Source: an uncultured Bacteroidales bacterium (GTDB lineage: Bacteria; Bacteroidota; Bacteroidia; Bacteroidales; Muribaculaceae). Taken from it: DNA of 21,984 nucleotides. The stretch is from contig CAMWUH010000007.1 in NCBI GenBank assembly GCA_947177325.1, forward strand, positions 1-21,984, in the 5' to 3' direction. Made by a program: the position numbers and the translations under genes. This document shows positions 1-7,161 of this stretch, piece by piece. The notes beneath the pieces are model-generated. The model did not search any database. It worked only from the letters and a program-made list of their open reading frames with translations, and had not been told where the DNA came from. Position 1 is the first letter of the stretch. The number at the start of each line of letters is the position of its first letter.

Positions 1-10
1 TAATAAAATA

Positions 11-43
11 GTTGGAACTGATACGATATTTTCAATAAATTTG
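11..43 (+). promoter_or_regulatory. Bacteroidota-type promoter for the peptide locus
   Basis: A GTTG box (11-14) lies 21 nt before TAAATTTG (36-43), an exact match to the Bacteroidota -7 consensus TAnnTTTG. Transcription would start near position 50, about 25 nt before the first gene. No equally good promoter is visible before the precursor gene at 547, so this may drive both. Confidence 0.6.
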
Positions 44-74
44 TGATATATTTAATACTAAATTATTTTTCAGC

Positions 75-443
75 ATGAAGATTTTTAAACCATTAATTCT
101 TTTATTTTTTTTATTTTTTTCATCAGTTGCAGTCGCTGATAAATTTTTAATTCCTACTAATGGAAATAAAAACGGGAAAAAAGATGAAGAGAATACTAAT
201 TCGGGAAGACTTCGTAGACATTTTCAATCTCCAATTGAAATATGGTTGGACACAGACACAATGACTATCTCATTAGATTATGATGGGGAAGACGAAGGGT
301 GCGTCTACCTATATAATAGCTACGGAGCAGTTGTTGATTTCCTGCCTTCTATAAACGGCGAACTAACAATACCCGCTCAAGGTTCTTACCTCCTCTACAT
401 TTGCAGTGAATCTTGGGAAGCCTCAGCAGATATTGAAATCTAA
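75..443 (+). CDS. Small secreted protein, DUF3244-like
   Basis: This is a 122-aa exported protein of unknown function. Residues 1-21 form a clear signal peptide (very hydrophobic, Phe/Leu-rich, ending in SVAVA before DK). A short charged, Asn/Lys-rich linker follows. The C-terminal ~70 residues alternate like a small beta-sandwich: a strand with IEIWLDTDTMTISL, then VYLYNSYGAVVDF, then a Gly-Ser-Tyr turn into YLLYICS. That layout resembles the DUF3244 family of small Bacteroidales periplasmic or surface proteins, but this is a recognition by eye. There is no lipobox. The protein lies 103 bp upstream of the RiPP-like precursor, on the same strand and with no obvious terminator between, so it may belong to the same unit. 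The start is the only early ATG, 25 nt after the predicted transcription start. Confidence 0.7.
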   Translation: MKIFKPLILLFFLFFSSVAVADKFLIPTNGNKNGKKDEENTNSGRLRRHFQSPIEIWLDTDTMTISLDYDGEDEGCVYLYNSYGAVVDFLPSINGELTIPAQGSYLLYICSESWEASADIEI

Positions 444-546
444 AAAATAATTACGTCGACGTTAATAATCAGACCAAACTGAAGAAAACAAAGGCGAGTA
501 ACCGAAAATCGTTAAGAGTAGGACTATCTTAATAATTTAAAATGAA

Positions 547-792
547 ATGAATTTACCTTCTCACCTTATTGAAGAAATTACTTCGGAGGGTCAATCTCAC
601 TTGTTTGGCGGTTCATTGCCTTTTACCCCAATAGACACCGGAATCGTTGCTGACAATGGGAACAACTGCACAGCTATTAACAACAAGGACACTTGCGATG
701 TTATTAACAATGGTAAAAATTGCTCTGTTATCAATAATGCCGATATCTGCAGTATCATTAATGACAAAAAAGTCTGTCAAAACAATCCTTAG
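547..792 (+). CDS. RiPP-like precursor peptide with GG leader and 9-residue Cys repeats
   Basis: This 81-aa peptide looks like the substrate of the maturase and exporter encoded just downstream. Residues 1-22 form a leader ending in HLFGG, a classic double-glycine site for C39 peptidases, with hydrophobic residues at L7, I8, I11 and L19-F20. The predicted 59-aa core (23-81) contains Cys at 41, 50, 59, 68 and 77, each exactly nine residues apart. The unit reads Cys-x-(Ala/Val/Ile)-Ile-Asn-(Asn/Asp)-x-x-x. Residues 32-40 look like a degraded earlier unit with Gly in place of Cys. There is no signal peptide. The regular Cys/Asn-rich core suggests radical-SAM crosslinks such as thioethers, but the chemistry is unknown. 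The ATG at 547 is preferred because the ATG at 542 ends after one codon. I do not know a characterised family with this repeat. Confidence 0.8.
   Translation: MNLPSHLIEEITSEGQSHLFGGSLPFTPIDTGIVADNGNNCTAINNKDTCDVINNGKNCSVINNADICSIINDKKVCQNNP
667..777 (+). repeat. 27-bp-period coding repeat (Cys every ninth codon)
   Basis: Four 9-codon units plus a final Cys codon encode the periodic core of the precursor. Each unit carries a DNA core of the type ATTAACAA/ATCAATAA/ATTAATGA with varied third positions and spacer codons. The protein periodicity is stricter than the DNA repetition, which suggests selection on the peptide rather than a recent tandem duplication. Confidence 0.85.
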
Positions 793-874
793 TTCGTAAG
801 AAGTAGTGTTTACGAATCCATTCATGTGAGTTTAAATATTTGATAAAATAGGGAATTTTATCAAATATTTAAAC
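793..874 (+). terminator. Two tandem hairpins between precursor and maturase genes
   Basis: The first hairpin follows the precursor stop codon directly: TTCGTAA (793-799) pairs with TTACGAA (810-816) around a 10-nt loop. The second is a perfect 20-bp inverted repeat, 830-849 against 855-874, around the loop AGGGA. There is no long U-run after it, so it is not a textbook intrinsic terminator. It could act as a partial terminator or as an mRNA-stabilising end that gives more precursor than enzyme message, a common need in RiPP operons. The pairing is certain; the function is inferred. Confidence 0.6.
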
Positions 875-897
875 CTGAATTTTAAGCTCAATTCATC

Positions 898-2211
898 ATG
901 AAATATAAAGCGTCAGATTACAATATTTGCCAAAATATATCTAAGGATATATATCTTTGCTCAAACTTCTTCCGATCTGCTCATATCCTACTTTCGGAAA
1001 AGAAATACAAGCTATTTACTAATGCAACAGACCCCACATCATTGCTATCTGTGGATCCAAAATTAGTAAATGATTTAGTAAAAGGAGGCTTTATTATTCC
1101 TGATGAGATGAACGAGTTGGAAATCTACTTAAATAATCAAAAAAAGGCTCAGATTGACAACTCTTATCTTCATATCGTTGTCAATCCTACTCTTGATTGT
1201 AATTTGAATTGTTGGTACTGTTATGAGAATAAAGTTCCTCACAGCACAATATCGCAAGAAGTTCTTGAAGGGATAAAGAAATATATTTCTGACCAATATC
1301 AAGAAATCTCTTTTAATACTCTTAAAATTACATTTTTCGGGGGCGAACCATTTTTGAAACCTCAAGCAATAACAGACCTCGTAGAATTTTCAGAACAATT
1401 CTGTAAACACAATAATCTTAGGCTTCTCTTAGATTTTACTACTAATGGAACTCTGATTACTGACCGAATTCTTAATCTTTTGAGCAATAAATCATGCGTC
1501 TTTCAAATAACTCTTGATGGCGATAGGGAAAGACACAATAAAATAAAGTATTCTATTCACAAACAATTTGACACCTATTCCAAAGTAATAAAAACCTTGC
1601 ACGATATTCAGCATTTCATTCCTGACTCTAAAATATATGTAAGGATTAACTTTGATAATGAAACACTTAAGGGTTTCAAATCAATATTTGAATCGTTGCT
1701 GACATTAGACAAGAGCAAATGTTGCATCATAATAAAAAAAGTATGGCAAGTAAATTCCGATGAAATTGCGAAAGAAGACATCCTCAATGTTCTTTCATTG
1801 CTTTTTCAAGCAGGCTTTGAAGTAGACTTCTACAGTCAGGGGGGCCTTTGTTTTGCTGACCGTAATAATCAAGTAACTATTAATTTCGACGGAAATGTAT
1901 TTAAATGCACTACTATTCCTAAATTTGCTGATGAATATATATTGGGAAAGTTAGATTGTAAAACCGGGAAAATATCCTGGCTACAAGATAGGGTCGATTA
2001 TTTACAAAACGATTCAATCAATCCCCGATGTCAAAAATGCAGAATGCTGCCGAGTTGTGGTGGCCCTTGCAGAAAAAAAACGGAGACATTAAAGTCAGAT
2101 TTCTGCTTTCTTGATAGCATCTGCATGACTGAAGAGGAGTTCGCCCTTACCCAATTCCAAATTGAATTAGCTAAAACCACACAACCATCTAACAACATAA
2201 TTGTAAAATGA
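898..2211 (+). CDS. Radical SAM/SPASM peptide maturase
   Basis: This 437-aa enzyme is predicted to modify the upstream Cys-repeat peptide. The radical SAM motif C101-x3-C105-x2-C108 (CNLNCWYC) would bind the 4Fe-4S cluster that cleaves S-adenosylmethionine, and GGEP is at 148-151. Residues 1-90 precede the barrel and could form the leader-binding (RRE-like) part. The C-terminus is a complete SPASM domain: C318, then C337 in a GX4C motif, then C378-x2-C381-x5-C387-x3-C391, then C403 and C409, enough for two auxiliary Fe-S clusters. The length fits the family. SPASM maturases make thioether or carbon-carbon crosslinks in peptides, and the adjacent Cys-rich precursor makes thioethers the simplest guess. 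Its stop codon overlaps the next start (ATGA at 2208-2211), so translation is probably coupled. Confidence 0.9.
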   Translation: MKYKASDYNICQNISKDIYLCSNFFRSAHILLSEKKYKLFTNATDPTSLLSVDPKLVNDLVKGGFIIPDEMNELEIYLNNQKKAQIDNSYLHIVVNPTLDCNLNCWYCYENKVPHSTISQEVLEGIKKYISDQYQEISFNTLKITFFGGEPFLKPQAITDLVEFSEQFCKHNNLRLLLDFTTNGTLITDRILNLLSNKSCVFQITLDGDRERHNKIKYSIHKQFDTYSKVIKTLHDIQHFIPDSKIYVRINFDNETLKGFKSIFESLLTLDKSKCCIIIKKVWQVNSDEIAKEDILNVLSLLFQAGFEVDFYSQGGLCFADRNNQVTINFDGNVFKCTTIPKFADEYILGKLDCKTGKISWLQDRVDYLQNDSINPRCQKCRMLPSCGGPCRKKTETLKSDFCFLDSICMTEEEFALTQFQIELAKTTQPSNNIIVK

Positions 2212-4442
2212 AGCATTACGTTATCTCTGCAATAATTGTCTTATTCACTTTTTTAGTCTCAACCGCTCAAATTAACGTAACATTGAATTTGTCAGCGCCA
2301 CAAGCCGGAAGTGAGAATATCAATGGCGAAGTGTGTGTGCTCGACTCTATCGGAATAGCATTTTTGGGAGATATACAAATCGGGGAAAATGTCATCACCC
2401 TTAAACAACCTAACCAATATAACTTCACTATAATGGTAGATCGATTTGAAGATTGGAAACAGGTTTTAGACATTAAATCCGACACCATTATTAACATAGC
2501 CCTGCAGCCATCCTCCATTCATTTATCAGAAGTAACAGTCAACTCTTCGCGCGCTCCCGAAGTAACTGCAACAAGCGAAATTTATAAGCTCACACAAGCT
2601 GCCAGGCAATCAGGCGATCCGTATAAAGCGCTCACGGAAATTCCCGTGCTTGACGTCAACGTTTTTAATCAGTCCGTAAAACTCATTGACGGAACTATCC
2701 CATTGATTCTCATCGACGGAAAATATGTAAATACCGGAATTGCTCCTATCGACCCCAAGTTTATTGAGTCAGTAGAAATCAGAGAAGTAGTCAGCGCAAA
2801 ATATCTTGAAATGGGTGTAACCAAGATTATAGATATTAAAATCAAGCGTGACGTGCCCCTCTACACCTATATCGATGCCCGCACCCGCCACGACATCCCC
2901 TTACGCGAAGGGTTCGAAGCCCTCAATTTTGAGTTTGGCACACGCAAATTTGCCGTCGGGGGTAACATTTCCTCCGACTATCTTCTCCACGATAAAGTAG
3001 ATTTCTCTTCTCTGGAGTCCAATGAATCCGACACAAAACAACGTAGCGGACATAACTCATCCAACAGTCTTCAATGGGAAGCAAATCTTAAGCTCAAATG
3101 GGTGCCTGACCAAAACAACTATTTCGCAGGAACATTCCTGTCAAAAGGCAAGCATGCAAAAAAATGGACCGAAGACAGTGGCACTTACAACGCCTTGCCA
3201 CTACTTTCCAATGCCAAGGAAACTGCACATAATGGCGGAATGTTGGGCGCGGTTTACTATGAACATTCATTCTCTGACGACAACAAGATAACAGCCTACG
3301 CCAACTATAACTACGGCTACTACAATGAAGAAGACCGCCAAACCGATAAGATTGGCTATGACAGCACTATTGACCACATGATTTCTAATTATTGGGAATA
3401 TGAAAAATCGCGACGCAACCAGTCTACCTCATTTCTTGATTTTGAAGGGACACACTTCTCAGCCGGTAATAAATTTGTCTATACTCAAGACAAACTTCGC
3501 GATATGACCACCACCCCTAATGATTTCGCTCAGGTCATCACTCAATCTAACTACACCTATCTGACCTACGACAACAACTGGAAAGATCTTTATTATATGG
3601 CCTCCGCAGGGCTCCAATACATGAAGATCAAGACTCCTGATGGCCACAACAACTGGTTTCGGCCTCGCATATCCGCAAGCCTGACATATCGTCTCAACCC
3701 GCGCGATTACCTCCGCCTTTACTATCAACTCAATAGTCTGCTACCCTCCTCCTCAGAGCTCTTCACCTTTAACCACTCTACCAACCCTTGGCTGAGAATT
3801 GAGGGAAACCCTTATCTGACCCCACAGCAGGTGAATACTGTTTCAGCCGAATATCGTAAAAATTTTTCACCATTTATGCTGCAAATTTCCGCAGCAACTA
3901 ATTTGTACAGCAATATGATCGAAGCCGTAATATTGTCTGATGGTCAGCAAGCCATTAGCACTTTCCAAAACAATGGCAATTACATCGGCTTGACAACATT
4001 CGCCCGACTTAACTACACAACCCGGAAACTTCAGGCAAGTCTAACAACCGCTTACTACGGTGAGAAATTCCATTCTACAGGTTATCTGCCCTCAGTTGCT
4101 CTGCGAGGCTATGCCAAGTGGGATATAGGCAATTGGTATGTCTATGGCGATATTATCTGGAAAAACCGTAGTTATTCAGCCATCAGCCAAACACGCCAAC
4201 TTAATCCGTCGCAAGCCATCATTCAAGTTGGATGGTATGCCACCAACGAACTTCGGATCTCAGTTGCAATGCCCTATTTTTGGGGCATTAGGGAAGTCAA
4301 AACAATCACCAAGTCGCCCAACTATTCCGATATCACTACCTTTCGTTATAAGAGTGAAAGCTTGCGCCCCTGGCTTCTCATCACCTATACTATTCGTCGA
4401 AATGCCCGCGAAGCCATCTCCAACCGTATGCCGGAAATGTAA
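2208..4442 (+). CDS. TonB-receptor-like outer-membrane beta-barrel
   Basis: This 744-aa protein has a signal peptide (about 1-20). Residues ~21-100 form a carboxypeptidase-regulatory-like beta domain, and ~105-225 a plug-like region containing IDGTIPLILIDGKYV and ESVEIREVVSAKYLEMG, as in TonB-dependent receptor plugs. About 240-740 is rich in alternating aromatic strands typical of Bacteroidota outer-membrane barrels. It ends in a short charged tail after the last strand rather than in a terminal Phe. I see no clear TonB box and no SusD-like partner. It lies between maturase and exporter, overlapping the maturase stop by 4 nt and sitting 18 bp before the ABC gene. This suggests a job in passing the peptide across the outer membrane, or in taking it or its ligand back up. 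The family call is firm; the role is inference. Confidence 0.82.
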   Translation: MKHYVISAIIVLFTFLVSTAQINVTLNLSAPQAGSENINGEVCVLDSIGIAFLGDIQIGENVITLKQPNQYNFTIMVDRFEDWKQVLDIKSDTIINIALQPSSIHLSEVTVNSSRAPEVTATSEIYKLTQAARQSGDPYKALTEIPVLDVNVFNQSVKLIDGTIPLILIDGKYVNTGIAPIDPKFIESVEIREVVSAKYLEMGVTKIIDIKIKRDVPLYTYIDARTRHDIPLREGFEALNFEFGTRKFAVGGNISSDYLLHDKVDFSSLESNESDTKQRSGHNSSNSLQWEANLKLKWVPDQNNYFAGTFLSKGKHAKKWTEDSGTYNALPLLSNAKETAHNGGMLGAVYYEHSFSDDNKITAYANYNYGYYNEEDRQTDKIGYDSTIDHMISNYWEYEKSRRNQSTSFLDFEGTHFSAGNKFVYTQDKLRDMTTTPNDFAQVITQSNYTYLTYDNNWKDLYYMASAGLQYMKIKTPDGHNNWFRPRISASLTYRLNPRDYLRLYYQLNSLLPSSSELFTFNHSTNPWLRIEGNPYLTPQQVNTVSAEYRKNFSPFMLQISAATNLYSNMIEAVILSDGQQAISTFQNNGNYIGLTTFARLNYTTRKLQASLTTAYYGEKFHSTGYLPSVALRGYAKWDIGNWYVYGDIIWKNRSYSAISQTRQLNPSQAIIQVGWYATNELRISVAMPYFWGIREVKTITKSPNYSDITTFRYKSESLRPWLLITYTIRRNAREAISNRMPEM

Positions 4443-4460
4443 TCCACCCTGCTGATAATT

Positions 4461-6659
4461 ATGAAGCGACTAAAGCTGATAAAACAACGTGATTCCATGC
4501 AATGCGGAGTCGCTTCACTTGCTATGGTGAGTCAATGTTTAGGATGCCCAATCACTTTGGAATTTCTTGAACGATTTTGCTCCCCTACCAATCAGGGGGT
4601 TTCAATGAAAGGCATAGCTGACGCCGCTGAAAAGATTGGTTTAGAAGCTTCAACTTTCAAAATGTCGATAAATGCTTTATCGCGCCTTAAATTACCGGCC
4701 ATTTTGCATTGGAACCAAAATCATTTTGTCGTACTATACAAAGTTTCTAAATCATGTAAAAAATTCAAAATTGCTGACCCCGGAAAAGGTAAATTTTCGT
4801 GTAATCGTGAATTTATTGAAAAAAAATGGGTGTCAACAACTAAAAAAGATAATTCTAAGGCGGGCATTGCAATGACTTTCCGTACAACGCAAAGATTTAA
4901 GGAATTGACCGAAGCCCAACCTGATGAAAAAAAATATTCATTAAAATTCATTCTTAACTATCTAAACCGCTTCCGCCGGCATTTTATTCTAATTATCTTC
5001 GGGCTTATTTTAGGATGTTTGCTACAATTGATATTACCATTTCTTACGCAAGAAATTGTTGATTCCGGCATTAAACATGAGAATATAAAATTAATTTGGT
5101 TGATTCTAATAGGTGAACTTCTTATAGTAATAGGCCAAACAGTTACAGATTTATTTCGTCGATGGGTTTTACTGCATCTGTCCATGCGGATAAACCTGAA
5201 GTTAGTCAGTGATTTTTTTATAAAGCTTTTGAAGCTACCCATGAGTTTTTTCGACACAAAACTTATGGGAGATTTGCTTCAACGCATAAGCGACCATTCA
5301 AGAGTCCAATCTTTCTTAACAGGCCAAGCGCTTAACATAATCTTTTCAACCTTGAGTTTCATAATTCTTGGCGCTGTGCTTTTGGTTTACAATAAAATGA
5401 TATTTGGAGTGTTTATGCTTGGAAGCATCGTTTACGGTACTTGGATTGCTATTTTTCTTAAACGGAGAAAAGTTCTCGATTACGAATTGTTTGAGCATCA
5501 GGCTATAAACCAAAATAAGACCTATCAATTTCTGACGGCTATGCAGGAAATAAAATTACAGGACTGCGAACGCCGCCGAAGATGGGAATGGGAAGAAACA
5601 CAAGCGGACTTATTTGCAGTTCAAATGAAAAGCCTGAAACTTCAACAGGCTCAACAAGCCGGAAGCATATTCATTAACGAAATTAAAAACATATTGATTA
5701 CCGTAGTAGCTGCCACTTCCGTAATAGATGGTAAAATTACTTTAGGAACAATGCTCGCAGTGCAATATATCGTAGGCCAGCTAAATGCTCCCGTTGAACA
5801 ATTCATGTCGTTTATTTACTCGCTTCAAGATGTTAAGATTTCTATGGAGAGAATCAATGAAATTCACAACGGTCAGAATGAAGATTCAACAGGCAAACAA
5901 GCCAAAAGTTTTGCTGACGGAAAAGGTATTTCTATGAGAAACATTTCTTTTCGATATGACCGTCATACGCTAAAACCTACTCTCAAAGATATAAATTTAG
6001 AAATTCCCGAGGGAAAAGTAACTGCAATTGTTGGTGCATCAGGGAGCGGGAAAACAACATTAATCAAACTACTTTTAGGTTATTATCAGGTTGAAAACGG
6101 AGAAATAGAAATTGTCGGCCGAAAAATAAACGACTATAATATGAAATGGTGGCGACAACAATGTGGAGTTGTGATGCAAGACGGTGTTATTTTTTCCGAA
6201 TCAATTGAGCGTAACATTGCCGTTGATGATAACGAAGTTGATAAGGATAGACTGCGAATGGCTGCGAAAATGGCTTGCATTGATGATTTTATTATGAACC
6301 TTCCATTAGGATACAACACCCGGATAGGGCGCGACGGACACGGACTGAGTCAAGGTCAGAAACAACGTATATTAATAGCACGAGCCATTTATCGTCAACC
6401 TGCTTTCATTTTTCTGGATGAAGCAACCAACTCTCTTGATGCCGAGAATGAACGAGTTATCGTTGAAAATTTGAAAACATTTTATCAAGGTCGTACTGTA
6501 TTGGTAGTAGCTCACAGACTCTCAACCGTAAGCCACGCCGATAACATTGTAGTCCTTGAAAAAGGATCAATAATTGAACAAGGCAATCATAAAAATTTGA
6601 TTGAGAAAAAGGGTCTTTACTACCATTTAGTTAAAAACCAATTAGAGCTTGGTAACTGA
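4461..6659 (+). CDS. Peptidase-containing ABC exporter (C39 family)
   Basis: This 732-aa fused half-transporter should cut the precursor after its GG motif and export the core. The N-terminal C39 peptidase (1-~130) has Q9, catalytic C15 (QRDSMQCG), H88 in NHFVVLYK and D106 in ADPGKG, so the triad is intact. The membrane domain (about 160-460) carries several hydrophobic helices. The C-terminal ATPase has Walker A GASGSGKTT with K531, a signature LSQGQ at 629-633 (Gln for the usual second Gly) and Walker B FIFLDEATNSLD, followed by the switch His in VVAHRLS. The length matches bacteriocin-type PCAT exporters. It would work as a homodimer in the inner membrane. A small TM gene follows after 31 bp, where a full adaptor protein would be expected. 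Confidence 0.93.
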   Translation: MKRLKLIKQRDSMQCGVASLAMVSQCLGCPITLEFLERFCSPTNQGVSMKGIADAAEKIGLEASTFKMSINALSRLKLPAILHWNQNHFVVLYKVSKSCKKFKIADPGKGKFSCNREFIEKKWVSTTKKDNSKAGIAMTFRTTQRFKELTEAQPDEKKYSLKFILNYLNRFRRHFILIIFGLILGCLLQLILPFLTQEIVDSGIKHENIKLIWLILIGELLIVIGQTVTDLFRRWVLLHLSMRINLKLVSDFFIKLLKLPMSFFDTKLMGDLLQRISDHSRVQSFLTGQALNIIFSTLSFIILGAVLLVYNKMIFGVFMLGSIVYGTWIAIFLKRRKVLDYELFEHQAINQNKTYQFLTAMQEIKLQDCERRRRWEWEETQADLFAVQMKSLKLQQAQQAGSIFINEIKNILITVVAATSVIDGKITLGTMLAVQYIVGQLNAPVEQFMSFIYSLQDVKISMERINEIHNGQNEDSTGKQAKSFADGKGISMRNISFRYDRHTLKPTLKDINLEIPEGKVTAIVGASGSGKTTLIKLLLGYYQVENGEIEIVGRKINDYNMKWWRQQCGVVMQDGVIFSESIERNIAVDDNEVDKDRLRMAAKMACIDDFIMNLPLGYNTRIGRDGHGLSQGQKQRILIARAIYRQPAFIFLDEATNSLDAENERVIVENLKTFYQGRTVLVVAHRLSTVSHADNIVVLEKGSIIEQGNHKNLIEKKGLYYHLVKNQLELGN

Positions 6660-6690
6660 TAATTAGTTTCTCACAAAAAAGATTAAAACC

Positions 6691-6882
6691 ATGTTTCAAC
6701 GAAATGATGACCATCCGGAAAAGGTAAAACGTCTGTTAGGCGAGATTCCTCGCCGATTAATTATTGCCGGAACAGTTGTAATTGCGGTTATAATAGCCTG
6801 TTTGATTGCAGCTTTAGTGCTGATCCCTCATCCTGAAAGCAATGAAGGGTATTCGATTATAAAGCATATTTTGATAAATTAA
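6691..6882 (+). CDS. Short single-TM protein, HlyD-adaptor N-terminus-like
   Basis: This 63-aa protein has a cytoplasmic, charged first ~22 residues (EKVKRLLGEIPRR), one strong membrane helix at about 23-46, and a short periplasmic tail. The pattern of a Val-Lys/Gln-x-Leu-Leu-Gly-x-Ile-Pro segment just before a single helix recalls the start of HlyD-family adaptors that accompany PCAT exporters in Bacteroidota. The lipoyl/coiled-coil body is absent, and the stop is followed immediately by noncoding DNA and the trp promoter. It could be a remnant of a truncated adaptor, a genuine minimal accessory subunit, or an immunity protein. It is the last gene of the peptide locus. The resemblance is by eye and not certain. 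Confidence 0.6.
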   Translation: MFQRNDDHPEKVKRLLGEIPRRLIIAGTVVIAVIIACLIAALVLIPHPESNEGYSIIKHILIN

Positions 6883-6900
6883 AATAAAATCTACTAAAAA

Positions 6901-6932
6901 TTTGGAGAATTTAGAAAAAAGTTGTTACTTTG
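6901..6932 (+). promoter_or_regulatory. trp operon promoter
   Basis: TTTG (6901-6904) is followed after exactly 20 nt by TTACTTTG (6925-6932), one mismatch from TAnnTTTG. Transcription would start near 6938-6940, about ten bases before the leader-peptide ATG. This close fit to the Bacteroidota promoter, placed just before an attenuator, makes it the main trp promoter. Confidence 0.75.
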
Positions 6933-6949
6933 CAGAAAAAGAAAGCAAA

Positions 6950-7015
6950 ATGACAGATAACGTTTCATCCTACAATTATTGGTGGTGGCGCAGCTCAGTT
7001 AAAAGCGACGCCTGA
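6950..7015 (+). CDS. trpL: trp leader peptide (three Trp codons in a row)
   Basis: This 21-codon reading frame starts at ATG 6950 and ends with TGA at 7013-7015. Residues 8-13 read YNYWWW: three consecutive TGG codons at 6980-6988, then Arg and an Ala-ended tail. Trp is otherwise very rare, so three in a row before a trp operon is the signature of a ribosome-stalling leader peptide. The last codons and the stop lie inside the first strand of a 12-bp pairing (7005-7016). A ribosome stalled on Trp leaves this strand free, whereas one at the stop covers it. The peptide itself has no expected function beyond being translated. Confidence 0.88.
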   Translation: MTDNVSSYNYWWWRSSVKSDA

Positions 7016-7126
7016 TGCTATATGTCTGTAAGTAAAATACTCATCTGAAAGCTTTCCGATAAAACAGCTTAAACTTCAAGAAAAATATCAGGCGTCGCCC
7101 GCGAGCAATCGGCTCTAAGGCGACGC
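7005..7126 (+). promoter_or_regulatory. Three-strand trp attenuator
   Basis: Segment 1 (7005-7016, GCGACGCCTGAT) is perfectly complementary to segment 2 (7087-7098). Segment 2 (7092-7099, GCGTCGCC) is also perfectly complementary to segment 3 (7119-7126), with a nested GAGC/GCTC helix (7103-7106/7112-7115) making a compact hairpin. The two pairings exclude each other. With scarce Trp the ribosome stalls at 6980-6988, 1:2 forms and 2:3 is blocked. With ample Trp the ribosome covers segment 1 and the 2:3 hairpin forms. Only a weak U-run follows (TAATAGTTT), so 2:3 may be a weak or factor-aided terminator, or may act on trpB translation 35 nt downstream. Confidence 0.82.
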
Positions 7127-7161
7127 TAATAGTTTACCCACCTCAACAACCTCTTTACGCA

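Noticed and set aside
667..777. Regular spaced repeats as a CRISPR array
   Set aside because: The 27-bp period is coding, with no constant repeat and unique spacers.
613..825. Antisense 70-aa frame opposite the precursor
   Set aside because: It is produced by the Asn/Ile-rich repeats read backwards; no promoter or initiation context.
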